Below are positions 34,654 to 45,360 of a stretch of 64,000 nucleotides of DNA, piece after piece. A model generated the notes under the pieces. It worked only from the letters and a program-made list of their open reading frames with translations. It was not told the DNA's origin and searched no databases. Within the stretch, counting starts at the first letter, position 1. The number at the start of each line of letters is the position of its first letter. Source of the DNA: Melampsora larici-populina 98AG31 (Eukaryota > Basidiomycota > Pucciniomycetes > Pucciniales > Melampsoraceae). Both the position numbers and the translations under genes were made by a program. The DNA lies in the NCBI RefSeq assembly GCF_000204055.1, contig NW_006768790.1, positions 141,534 through 205,533 on the forward strand, written 5' to 3'.

Positions 34654-36974
34654 TGTCATGGTTTGGGGAAGGAAGTCTTTTCTCATTATGAAGAGCAGTA
34701 AAAGGACTTGTGAAAAGTGTGGATACCTTTATTCATTCATTTATCTTGATGGAATAATCTAATAAGTCTTTTGTTATCAGTTTTTGTATACTCTCTCTTT
34801 CTCTCTCTCTATCTCTTTGAGTTTTTTATATACACTCGTTTGTCTAGAAGTTATAAAGTTTTTTTAAGTTACATTAGTTTATGGTTTCAGTTTATTTATT
34901 GGACATTTTTTTTTATTTCGAATTCAATAAGTTTATCATTTCATAATTTATTATCAAGTTTAGTTTTGTATGATTCGGTTTTTTTTTATTTAGTTTTTTT
35001 GTTTGTAAGATTATATATAGATTGTATACTCAGATATTTTTTTTTTCAGTTTTTTCATGGTTGTGAATTTTTTCTTTGTCAATATTTTATTTTCGATTTG
35101 AGGTTTTAATTATTTTTTTTAATTGATTTTTTTGTTTGAAAAAGAAATGTGTGGCAAAACAAACGGTTTATTGCCATTCAAAATCCTTTTTTCAAGAAAT
35201 TATATATTTATACATTTACATTAATAAGGATGGTTGTGGATCTTGTGGGGTTTGGGTAAAGTTTATGATGTATGTGAGGATATTGACCTTGAGGGGTTGT
35301 GATGCAGAAATTAAAGAAGAATATGTGGATCTTTGATATTTTCAAAACAAACTTCCTTACTGGTGATCATCAAGACCCGTTGAAGTTTACTTGTCTCCAT
35401 GGTTTCACAGAGGAACCAACCTGGAAGTCTTCAATGAGAAGAATCTTAAATGAGATCTTACCTTCTCAAAAACCAAACATATATTCCAGGACCAAGATAA
35501 ATTCAAAAAGCCACATAAGTCTACTTACAAACTGAACCATATGTCAAAGTTTATCATAATTGTGAAGTTGGCAAATATGAAAAAAATCATATTTAAGAAG
35601 AAATGAAACTCATAAGCAGGGATCCTTTATGTACCTAGAAGATCAAGAAAGATTCTTAGGATTATGGAAGCCTCAAAGACAGTAAAAAATCAATAAAAAG
35701 AAATGGAACAAAAAAGATGAGAGAAAGAACACTAGAGTTTAGATGATGCTTGACTTATGGGAAAGTATAAGATTTGCAATTGTCAGGGATATAATAGGAA
35801 TCCAACACCTTACATCATCCATATGGTCGGCCCATGACATTGTACTTTGGCTATGATTTCAACCAATAAGTTGTACTTTTTTTGAGCTGGCTAGGAGAGT
35901 AGTTGGATTCAGAAAATGAACTTACACACTTGACCTTTTCTTCCTTTGTTTTTTTCTTAAACCTTTGACTCTGAGCAACAGGACCCATGAGGTAAATTTG
36001 AAAGTTTTCACAAGTACCTACATGCTAAGCTTAAACTTCTGCACATCAATCTACTTGTAGCGGATTTGATTTGTTGTTTTTTGTGAAAAAAGACCTTTGG
36101 ATGATAAAAGTTTTAACAATAACTTTGAAGAAATGTAAAGTGAATTTTGAAAGGTTTGTAGGGTATGACAACTTGGATGATCTTCTGGTACATCACTGCT
36201 CAGCTAGTGGTACACCAGGGGGTAAGTGACACATTCTAAAACTTGGATTAATAGTGTTGTTACAGACATGTTCCTGTTTTTGGTTGGTTTGGGATGTGTC
36301 CAGAACCTGTTCAAGGAGGACCAAATAGTTCTTGTTCCCTGGACAAAAATCACAAGATATGAAACCGTCTGAAACTCATTTGGATGATTGTTCCAGGGAG
36401 ATTTCAATCTGTTCCTGGAACAGTCAAATGGAAGACATGTCAGTTTCTGTTCATATTGAAACATCCTGGGAGTGGTTTACCAGGGCATGTAAAGGTCAAA
36501 AGGAGGTGTTGGGGAGTTGAACCTGTGCTGTGAACTGTGTAAAAAATGGTGCAATTTGCCAGAGCACCAAAACATTTACTACATACAAAGAGGTAACACC
36601 CTGGTTGTGCTGACCTGACATTTACCCCCTGTGTGGTGTTGCCACCTCCCTGTGTCTGTGGGGTCAGCACATTGCATGTAGTGGTTTATGTGACTTCTGC
36701 TTTAATGTAAGCTAAACCATTTCTGAGGGTCTCTGGTAAATTTAAAAGAGTTCAGATTGTGAATCTTTAAGTGAGATCAATCTTTTTGACCCCCAGTCAG
36801 GATCACACTGGATCTAGTTATGATAATCATTTCTAGCAGTGAGGATATCTTAAAAGTAGTAGAAAGGATCTTTTGGGGAACAAGTACTAACCTCAGCCAT
36901 GGCTTGTTCAGTTGTAATAAGTTTTTCAGGGTAAGAGAATTAGGTTAAGATAAATTATAGGTATAATCTGAGCT
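34654..36974. other. AT-rich 3' flank of Bem1 and unassigned DNA
   Basis: 34770-35110 is strongly T-rich, with long T runs and no gene. From about 35990 the texture changes to degenerate repeat-like sequence containing short shadow ORFs, for example near 36204-36670. I see no terminal repeats in this part. It leads into the MITE at 36978. Confidence 0.4.
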
Positions 36975-36977
36975 ATT

Positions 36978-37139
36978 AGCCGTGTTCAAACCTGACCCGG
37001 TTTCAAAAAACCCAGTTGACCCGGTGGACTTTTTGGCTGGAAGCTGTCAAGAACTGTCAATGGATACACAAAGTTACCACCAGAAAAGCAACTGGGTAAC
37101 CGGGTTTTTGTGTCAACCGGGTCAGGTTTGAACGCGGCT
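36978..37139. mobile_element. 162-bp MITE with 25-bp terminal inverted repeats
   Basis: The left end starts AGCCGTGTTCAAACCTGACC, and the reverse complement of the right end starts AGCCGCGTTCAAACCTGACC; the 25-bp arms differ at one base. ATT flanks both sides (36975-36977 and 37140-37142), fitting a 3-bp target duplication, though palindromic termini make the exact edge ambiguous. A second inverted motif of CCGGGT/ACCCGG runs lies inside. There is no coding capacity. The termini share GCCGCGTTCA with the PIF/Harbinger element at 41.4 kb, so it may be a related non-autonomous element. Confidence 0.85.
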
Positions 37140-37142
37140 ATT

Positions 37143-38346
37143 GTTTTCCTCTTGTAACACTTTCTTCCTCATGTCCACAATTTCAATCATTCAAGTCAAC
37201 GGGCAAGGCAGGATTTCTCAGTCAAACTCATTCTTATATTTCTACTACATATGATTCGTGCTCTATTTTTGTTCAAACTATGACAACCCAGAGTGGAAAT
37301 ACAATCTGCTTGAATTTTAGATGATGGGGCCAAACAGGACCCAGGAAAGCTCTTCTGGAGGTTTGTGGTTCAAATAACAACATTTATTTTTGGAGTTCTT
37401 GGATTATAGACACACTCCACCACAGCTTTTTGACACCTACAGTAGCTCAAAGAATGTGCCTAGACAAGATATTTTGAATGTACAGACTTTTGACCCTATA
37501 GCACCCCTACTTCCTGAGATTTATTGATGTAACATTCAAAAAACCAAAACTCAAAATCAGGCATTGGAGGACTGATTTATTTTGTGCCCCTTTATACTGC
37601 GTTCAACAGAGCAATGAAGCTTAAACACATATTTTGAAGCGCTTTTTTGTGCACATCTTTTGAAGTGCTCCTTCCCTTGAGGAATCCACCGGGGTGTAGT
37701 GTAGACCTTGAAAACCCAAAACTAGACCATGTCACAAACCTTCAGAGGAGCTTTGCCAAACCATTGATCATCAGGCTTCAATAGACCACAGACATATTGA
37801 CATGTGGATCCCACATTGTCAGAAGCTCCTATAGTGAGCCATGTGGCATCCACAAACAGAGTGAGAGATTGCCATCTAAGTCCATGAACCACATGATATC
37901 AGCACACTTCATGTGGTTCTGATGCAGTGCTCACATTGTAAGGGTGTGGGACATAAACAGGTGAGCTTATCTTGGCCACCTGCTCCAAGGGCTTAACCTG
38001 GTCACTGCTCAAGTGCAAAATGGTATATATCACCACATGAGCCCAAATAAAATCACAAACCTTCAGAGGAGCTTTCCTGGGTCCTGTTCAAACTATTAAT
38101 CATTAAGCTTTGATACACCACAGAGCTATTGAAACGTGGACCCCACAATGCCAAAAGCTCCTATAGTTAGCCAAGTAGCATCCATAAGCCAAGTGAGATG
38201 TTGCCGTGTAAGGCTATGAAACACATGATGTCCACAGCACACTTCATGTGGTTCTGATGTGGTGCTCACATGGTAAGGATGTGGATCAAAACTCAGCCAC
38301 CTGCTTCAAGGGCTTAACCTGGTCACTGTGAGATTGCAAAGTGGCA
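37143..38346. repeat. Direct and inverted repeat block
   Basis: Two similar units follow one another about 321 bp apart, starting near 37732 and 38053, each beginning TCACAAACCTTCAGAGGAGC. Shared landmarks include AGCTCCTATAGT, CACACTTCATGTGGTTCTGA and TTAACCTGGTCACTG. A third copy of the start lies inverted at 37333-37368, matching 38053-38088 at 33 of 36 positions. The second unit is interrupted by the pogo-like element at 38349. No coding frame is recognised. It is probably an old repeat family. Confidence 0.7.
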
Positions 38347-38348
38347 TA

Positions 38349-39192
38349 CAGTCAAACCCGTGCACATGCATAACCAGCAAAACTGCATAGGTTTTGGCTT
38401 CCACCCAGCTTGTGCAGGCAATTGTTTTTCTGAATTGCACAAATATGTCAAAAACCATAATGCATAGAGTTTTTGAGATCCCCAAAGTCTAAACACATAC
38501 TTATAAAGCGTGTTGGAAGGATTGTTTAGTCTCATCGAGGAATCATATGTCTATATCCAAGCTGCCAAATCCTGAAGACAAAACACTATCATCTTCAAAA
38601 CTCCAACTGCTGAGGAGATTCATGAACAAGCTCATGTCTCCCAAGAAGAGTCCGAAGATACTTCAATCAAACCCAAACCCATACCTACCACAGCCAAGGC
38701 ATTAAAATACCTCAATGGTCTTGTAGCTCACATCAAAGGGACCACTACCGCTCTTGGTTTCCAGCTTGATTGTGTTTTACAACAATACAGTCACTAACTC
38801 AAGTCCAATCTATTCTTCTCCTTCAATAAAAAATCATCCACTTCTGATTTTTTTAAAAAAACAGCCGATCTCAACTCTGAGATGATTTGAACAAACAATT
38901 CAATTTGTTTCTTGCTATATACAATAAAGTTGTTCTTACACACAAAAGAGCAGTTGTTTTCTCTGTACTCAAAAATGTACACCTTGCCTTGTGTACTCGC
39001 ACCAGATACAAAACATGTTAATGTATAATTATATACAATATCAACAAAAACCCATCATAATGAATAATTTTATGCATTTATACTAAGCGCATACAATTAT
39101 GCATTATGACAACTTATTCCTATTTGTATGACCTGTGATAATGCATAGCTAAATTTGTCTCCCCAAATTATGCATTAGCGCGGGTTTGACTG
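38349..39192 (+). mobile_element. Pogo/Fot1-like (Tc1/mariner) deletion derivative, 844 bp
   Basis: Both ends start CAGTCAAACCCG. The 25-bp terminal inverted repeats agree at 22 positions, and TA lies outside each end (38347-38348 and 39193-39194), the hallmark of Tc1/mariner insertion. The CAGT terminus is typical of the pogo branch. Inside, about 38604-38796 on the plus strand keeps an open stretch with TPTAEEIHEQAHVSQEESED and AKALKYLNGLVAHIKGTTTA, ending in a stop. This could be the residual C-terminus of a transposase, but no DDE core remains. It sits within the second 321-bp repeat, whose sequence resumes after it at CCACATGAGCCCAAA. Confidence 0.82.
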
Positions 39193-39194
39193 TA

Positions 39195-39352
39195 GCTTGC
39201 CACATGAGCCCAAAACAACTCCTGCCCAATCCAATTTGGGTCAAAATTCAATTACAAAATCCTTGTTTTATCTGTTTTCATTTAACAAGATAGAAAAAGG
39301 CCAATAAAACTACAAATGCCAATGAAGAAAGGAAGTATTATGATGTGAATTT
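39195..39352. other. Remainder of the invaded repeat
   Basis: Starts with the continuation of the second tandem unit (CCACATGAGCCCAAA) and runs up to the AGATA target site of the solo LTR. Confidence 0.45.
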
Positions 39353-39357
39353 AGATA

Positions 39358-40249
39358 TGTTGTGGTAATGTACTGGTTATGTCAAGTCCTTCACAATCAA
39401 GTCCTAAGTACGAAGTACAAGTAGAGTGTGTGGGACAGGTGTGTTGTGGGTATGGTAGTGATGAATGGTTTCAAGGCTTTATAAGTACTCAATAAGGATG
39501 AATGAAGTTATCTGAATCGGGAAAGGTAGTTGGAATGTGAGGATGTGTTGTATCAAGTTATTGTGTTCATTTTTCCTCTTTGAGAATAGCTCCTGACTAC
39601 TGCATGTGCGCTCTTGTGTTTCATCCCTGTGCTGAATTTTTCATGTGTGTGCTGTTTTCCTCATATACACTCCCTCTCTTGAGCTCTCTCTTCCTTCCTC
39701 ACTGTTAGGAATAGAAAGCTCACGAGTACGTATTTTGAATTTTTCTCACCACTGTGTTTATCTGGATGTGTGCTCATTTCTCTCAAATAGTCTTTCCGTC
39801 CTTCTCTCTCCTGCTCATCTGCAGGTAAGGCGTTGATTCCATCCGCCCATACTTCTTCTATCATTCGAGTCTTTCACTTTAGAGCTCAATACTCACACCT
39901 GTCTGTCCAGGTAAATACTTGTTACTTTATTACTGTTTAGTTCTCTTTTTGCTTAGTTTGAATAAAAGACCGTTATGAATAGAAAGCTCAAGATCTTTCC
40001 GTCCTTCTCTCTCCTGCTCATCTGCAGGTAAGGCGTTGATTCCATCCGCCCATACTTCTTCTATCATTCGAGTCTTTCACTTTAGAGCTCAATACTCACA
40101 CCTGTCTGTCCAGGTAAGGCGTTGATTCCATCCGCCCATACTTCTTCTATCATTCGAGTCTTTCACTTTAGAGCTCAATACTCACACCTGTCTGTCCAGG
40201 TTACTTCTGCTCTATTTGCGTAGATCATTATCCGCATCTGATTATTTCA
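39358..40249 (+). mobile_element. Solo LTR of a second Copia family, 892 bp
   Basis: Begins TGTTGTGG, ends TTATTTCA and is flanked by AGATA on both sides (39353-39357 and 40250-40254). It aligns along its length to the LTRs at 8.1 and 13.7 kb but is clearly diverged. Shared landmarks include CTTGAGCTCTCTCTTCCTTC, GTTAGGAATAGAAAGCTCA and the GT..AG units. Three 86-bp units lie at 39825-39910, 40028-40113 and 40114-40199, in the same arrangement as in the intact element. Internal sequence is absent, consistent with LTR-LTR recombination. Confidence 0.93.
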
Positions 40250-40254
40250 AGATA

Positions 40255-41428
40255 ACATGATTTCAAAACCAATGTAGTGAAAAATGGAGAATTGTCTCCT
40301 CAAGCACTTCATAATACAAGTTTGACAAAATGAATGATTATGAGTAAACACAATGAAAAAGAATAAATTAATGTCAAATGAAATTGATTAAGAGTTGAAG
40401 GTGCAGATAACAAAAACCAAAGGCTTTTACGTAGTTGACTTGAACAGCATTCAATGATCAATATCATGAATCTTGTATGATTCAGATAGCAGAGAGAGAA
40501 TGATTTGGAGAATATGAAGGGCTTGATGTTGTATGGGTAAAAGACTTGTTGAGAAATGGGAAATCTCCCAACTTGGGAGTAAACAAAGGGTCAACCAAAC
40601 TCCAGATGGGAGCAGAGCAAGTAGAGTCTGTAGCGCACAGGCCACCATATATCCAATAACCCTTCCTTGTGCAGAAGTTTCCCATGTAACCCATATTTGT
40701 ACATGATGTTGCAATTTGGCCAATGAAGCTCCCATCACATAGTACCCAATGACAATATCCACCCCATTTAGACATCTTGGGCCCACTACTACTCTCTTCA
40801 CTGGGTGCACAGTGGCACCAGGGCATGTGGGTGCTTGGGAGTAACCTGTCAGTATACCTGTCTGTCAATTTGTCAATATCTCTCTGTTTTCCTCTCTAAT
40901 AGTCAATATTAATAACCTTACTATTTATGTATATTGTCAACCCCTTTCACTTCTCTCGCCCCCTACCATAATCCAGTCAAAAAGAAATTCAAACAGGATT
41001 GGATTGCTCTTCAATGATGCAGCTGAGCCAGAATTGCCATCACCACTCTACAATCTACTTCAATCCAAAGCACCAGCACTTAATTGGTGTAATGGTATGT
41101 GGTCCACTGCTAAATATACAAACCAATCACCATGCTAATTTACATTGTACATAAGTTTCTGTACGATTGCAGGCATCTGTATACCTGCATAGCTACATGG
41201 TTTGAACCTGTGTTTCTGAGCCACAACACAGCAGTACACCACAATCTATTGATTGCAAGTAGTTCTTTCATTCTGGACAAGTCCCTCCGCAGGATTCTCA
41301 CAGCCACCAGAATACAGCTGGTCCTGCTGATCTTGTGCCACCACTTTTCAATTGATTCCCAGCCATTTCACTGTGGCCCCTACAGCTCTGGATACTACTG
41401 AATCCATTGGCTGCATAGGTCAAAAGGC
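40255..41428. other. Unassigned DNA between solo LTR and Harbinger
   Basis: Overlapping minus-strand ORFs at 40451-40868 and a plus-strand ORF at 41132-41401 have no recognisable family. The stretch may belong to the decayed retroelement seen to the right of the Harbinger insertion, but I cannot show this from sequence. Confidence 0.35.
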
Positions 41429-41811
41429 TAAGGCCGCGTTCACTTAAGCTCATTTTTGCGGAAATTCACATTCTTGAATGTCAAGAATTCGCATTCTGCG
41501 AAATGTGTTTGATATGTTATTTACAAGCATTCTGTAATGCGCAGAATGCTTGTAAAATGTGACTCATGAGTTGATTTCACAGAATTCACTTTTATCGAAT
41601 TTTTCTTTTGATAAATCACATTTCGACTTCTTCGTAAACCTTTGTTGAAATCTACAAGTCCCCTTTCAACGTACAGAACCTCTCAAAATCCATCAATCAG
41701 CACCTTCATCAAAAACCATCACTGTTCTTGCTTCAAAACCAAAGTCTTCCGCCATCGTCCAACGTCTTCTAGCAACGTTCTCAACTCAACTCATCCCACT
41801 CTTGATCCAAC

Positions 41812-43411
41812 ATGCTTAATTCCAATTCCAATTCCAAAGAAATTCAAATTGAAAAAGTCAATAACTCAAAACCAAAATCAAAACCAAAACCAAAATCAAA
41901 CCTGAAATCAAACCCAAAATCAAAATCAAACAAGTCAACTAACGCTAAAGATAAGAAATAAGATGAAGCCGAAGATGAAGCTGAAGACAAAGGCGCATGT
42001 GGTGAATTGTGGACTCACAAAGATACGCTTTATCTCATTGAAGAAATCAAACATCAAATGGATCTTGGCCGAGGTAATGACGGCGTCCTCAAGACTGAAG
42101 CATGGAAAGTAGTTTTAGAAAACTACAACACCAAATTCAAAGTCGATGCATCTTTGAGAAGATTAAAGAATCATTTTCAAAAGGTTAGATGATTTAAATT
42201 CTTTAATCTTAACTCTATTGACTATCTTAACGCTTCATTCATTTTGTAGTTAAAGAAGACAGTAAAGGCTTTTGAAAAGACTATGGATTCTTCTGGCGCT
42301 CCTGGAACCAATGAAGTAACTGGCAAGGTAAATGCTGATAAGGAATGGTGGAAGAGTTGGATTGAAAAGGTAAGCAACATCACTTTCAATTAACCTTCAC
42401 ATATATAAGTTGATTGAAAGTGATGGAATTCAATTTTGCATACTAGGATGGAAACGTTGATTCCAAACCAATTCGACACAGCGGTTTTCCCGCCTATCAA
42501 GCTGTACTAACAGTCATGCCTGGAAAGAAACTCAGAGCCAACAGTAACAATGGGTATGGAACTCAAAGTAAAAAGAAAGTTATTGCCTTACCTGAAGATT
42601 CAGATGATAACAATGAAGATGAGGAAAACAATGGTAAGTCCAATTAACTCATCTTCATCGTTTGCTATAGTAATTAACAATGGTGCATGGGGTATTGATC
42701 ATGTAGGTTCAAATGAAGACCAAGATCGCTCTCGATCTCCATCTCACGGATCTGAATCAAATAAGGACAACTTCAAGGGCTTCGATTTTGAGGATATTGA
42801 AGATAGAGGGCCTCCACCTCCCTCACAAAAGAAGAAGAGGAAGAGTAGAATTGTAAGATATTGTATTTAATCTTTTTGTTTGATTTGTTTGTTCAATTTC
42901 AAATCTTTCTCTTTCTTCTCTTTCCATTTCTTTCATCTAGTCTTGAATCGATGGTCTCACAGCTGCTGAAGCTGCCCTCAACGACAGTGGTAGTGACGAG
43001 AACAACACGCCAGAAAGCCGATTTGTACGTAGCAAAAGAAGTCCAATTGGACCCTCAGCTTCGACTTCTAAGCGCTCTCGAACTACCGGACCCAAACTAG
43101 TGGCTGAATCCATCAGGCAGGCTGTCAATCGAGTAACAGGAATGGAGGATAAGAATGACAGTGATAGGGTAGCTATCGCTAAAATCAAAACTGAACAACA
43201 CCCAATGCGACAAGAAGCTATGGCAATCTTCAACAAAGGATGCACCAAAAACCTCAAACCTCAACACATCATTGTCGCAGCAAACAAGTTGAAAAAAGAT
43301 GATACAGCATCTTTCTTCTACCACATGGATAAGAATTATCCGTGGGACTGGTTGAAAAGTGAAGCAAAAATATTAGAGCAGTATCAAGAGCAAGATGAAA
43401 ATAATGAATGA
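41812..43411 (+). pseudogene. Harbinger-associated Myb/SANT-like DNA-binding protein, one in-frame stop
   Basis: Accessory protein that in Harbinger systems helps the transposase reach the nucleus and the element ends. From ATG 41812 the frame runs through Lys/Pro/Ser repeats to a TAA at 41959-41961, then stays open in the same frame. The Myb/SANT-like domain follows: LWTHKDTLYLIEEIKHQMDL, EAWKVVLENYNTKFKVDASL, RRLKNHFQK, and after an intron LKKTVKAFEKTMDSSG. Later exons encode EWWKSWIEK, HSGFPAYQAV, an acidic Ser-rich segment and a basic KKKRKSR stretch that could be nuclear-targeting. The C-terminal block has GPKLVAESIRQAVNRVTGME and NYPWDWLKSEAKILEQYQEQ. If translation starts downstream of the stop, a shortened product is possible; otherwise it is a pseudogene. 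Confidence 0.75.
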
Positions 43412-43654
43412 TCTCAACAGCTTCATTTCTTCATAGGTTATCTCATATATCTCATTTTTTTATTTTATATGTTTTATTTTCCTTTTATCTATCTCACTTT
43501 TTCATTTCATCGTTTGTATTATACAGAATAAAGACTACAGTATCAATATGTATCTTACAAATTAAAGCAGTAATACATATATACAAAGATGAATTGATTG
43601 AACTTTTGCTAAAATGTGCCACAAAGATTTTCAATATGAGTGTTATCCAGAAGT

Positions 43655-44890
43655 TTAAGCCTGCCTACGCGCCACTGGTGCATTAATAAAGTCACGGAAA
43701 ATCCACTCGGCGAGTTGGTCCCTTTTTTCGGATGCTTGAGTGCGTTGATTCGGATTGGGCTCGACCCAATCTGGTCCACCGTTGTCCTCTCCCATTCTCC
43801 TTTCCAAGCGCTCCTTCAACATGTATTCATCATAGAAATAATCTTCACCCGATTCAATCCGGATGAGATTGTTTAGGACACAACAAGCCATGACAATCAT
43901 CACTTGAGTCTTGTATGGGTAAGACGGCATGGTAGCTAGGATTGGAAAACACATTTTCGAGACGCCAAAGATACGTTTAATCACGATTTGGAGTGCTCAA
44001 TGTCTGTGATTGTAAAGTTTTTTTGGGTTTTGTGGCGTCAAGTTGGAATTCTTCCATTCCTTGAGGTGATACCGCACCAATCGATAAGGCGTTAGAAAGC
44101 CTGGAACGTTGGCATAACCAGCGTCGGCAACGTAGAAACGATCTGAAATGGCCAAAAAGATCAATATGATGATATTGACGAAAAGAGGAATGAAATCATT
44201 CACCTTCTGGCACAACAAACCGTTCTTCTTCTAATGCTTGGTGAAGAACACGAGCGTCGGCGTGTGAACCTTCTAAACCAGCATACACAAAAGTAAACAT
44301 CATATTAAAAGAGCATCCAGCTAATACATTTTGCGTAAGTAATCCCTTTTGGTTTCAATGGGCTGGATGTTGATCAGCAGGAACTATGCAGGGAATGTGG
44401 GTGCCATCAATGGCACCCACGCATTTGTCAAAGTACGGTGTGAAACAAGGGTTGTTTCTAATTTCTTTAGGGCAGATCTCCCCTCTGGTAGGTTGAACAA
44501 TGTACATTGATTCAAGGGAGGCGATGGCGTGACAGACATTGTTAAAGTATTTACTGATGGTATGTCCAGAGCGTTGAAAGCGCTCTCCAGCAACTCAATT
44601 GGATCCAGAATTTCCAATGATAAAAAGAAAGATCATAACTTGCTCTTCCTTTGATACACTACACTTGCGGTGGATGACAAGCTTGCTTTCAAGGGCTTTG
44701 ATCAAGCCCTTGAAAGCACGCTTGTCCATTCAACAAATTTCTTGAAATCGGACATCACTGCCTTTGAGGATTTTGTTTGTATACTGATTTCCTCGAAGCT
44801 TTGATGTTCAACAAGGCCTCTTCTCGGTGATTATCGAAGCAAGGTAATCTACTCCAGCCTTGATGATGACCTTCAGAACCGCAATTGCCG
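43655..44890 (-). pseudogene. Harbinger (HARBI1/DDE_4-type) transposase, decayed
   Basis: Related to plant and animal PIF/Harbinger nucleases. Recognisable blocks on the minus strand are RSGHTISKYFNNVCHAIASL, CVGAIDGTHIP (first catalytic Asp), LLTQNVLAGCSFNMMFTFVY, GLEGSHADARVLHQAL (second Asp), then across a short intron RFYVADAGYANVPGFLTPYR, IVIKRIFGVSKMCFPIL and MIVMACCVLNNLIRIE. At least four in-frame TGA codons interrupt the frame, before MDKRAF, after IGNSGSN, before NQKGLL and before ALQIVI. The third catalytic position, Glu in the family's E-R-x-F-G context, is Lys here. The N-terminal end is indistinct. It cannot make an active enzyme. Confidence 0.85.
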
Positions 44891-45360
44891 GTCAAATAGA
44901 TATAGAGGACGCGTCAGAGTTGGAATCAGAGGAACTCGGCATGATGGGAACTTGGAAGAAGGGATGGTTTGGGTGATCAAAGGCTCGAAACCTTTCTTTT
45001 GTTCATTGCAACTCTCAAGACCATTCTGGTTTTCAAAGATTTGAAGACTGTCCTTAATGATCACCAAAGCAAACACTTCATTACATCATTTTTCACAAAT
45101 TCTCACAAAATGCGAAGTTCGGTTTTTTTTACAAAAATCACTTTTCTACATGTAGAAAAGAGGTCACTCAGAATTCGACTTCACAAAATCCGGCTTAAGT
45201 GAACGCAGCCTAAAGGTCATCAACTTTTCAGAAACACTAAATTCCACAACAACACTGGCTTTGAGGTACAGGAAACATTTTGTGCTTATTATATTCAATC
45301 ACATGATCTGACATCCCTCTATAGTGCTGCAAGCAGCTATACAAAGAATGTAAACCTTGA

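Larger units (their letters stand above)
41432..45210. mobile_element. PIF/Harbinger DNA transposon, 3779 bp, two convergent genes
   Basis: Termini GGCCGCGTTCACTTAAGC and, inverted, GGCTGCGTTCACTTAAGC differ at one base in 18. TAA lies directly outside each end (41429-41431 and 45211-45213), the preferred Harbinger target. Inside, a Myb/SANT-like gene on the plus strand faces an H1-type transposase on the minus strand, the usual two-gene Harbinger design. Subterminal palindromes occur at both ends: TTACAAGCATTCTG with its complement at 41521-41555, and CTTTTCTACATGTAGAAAAG at 45141-45160. Both genes carry stops, so this copy is inactive. Confidence 0.93.

Noticed and set aside
34771..35109. 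112-codon Phe/Tyr/Leu-rich ORF
   Set aside because: Product of T-rich DNA after the Bem1 gene; composition alone keeps the frame open.
40451..40868. Overlapping minus-strand ORFs of 119 and 128 codons
   Set aside because: Two frames of the same DNA, both rich in Cys/Trp/Leu without family motifs, in transposon debris.
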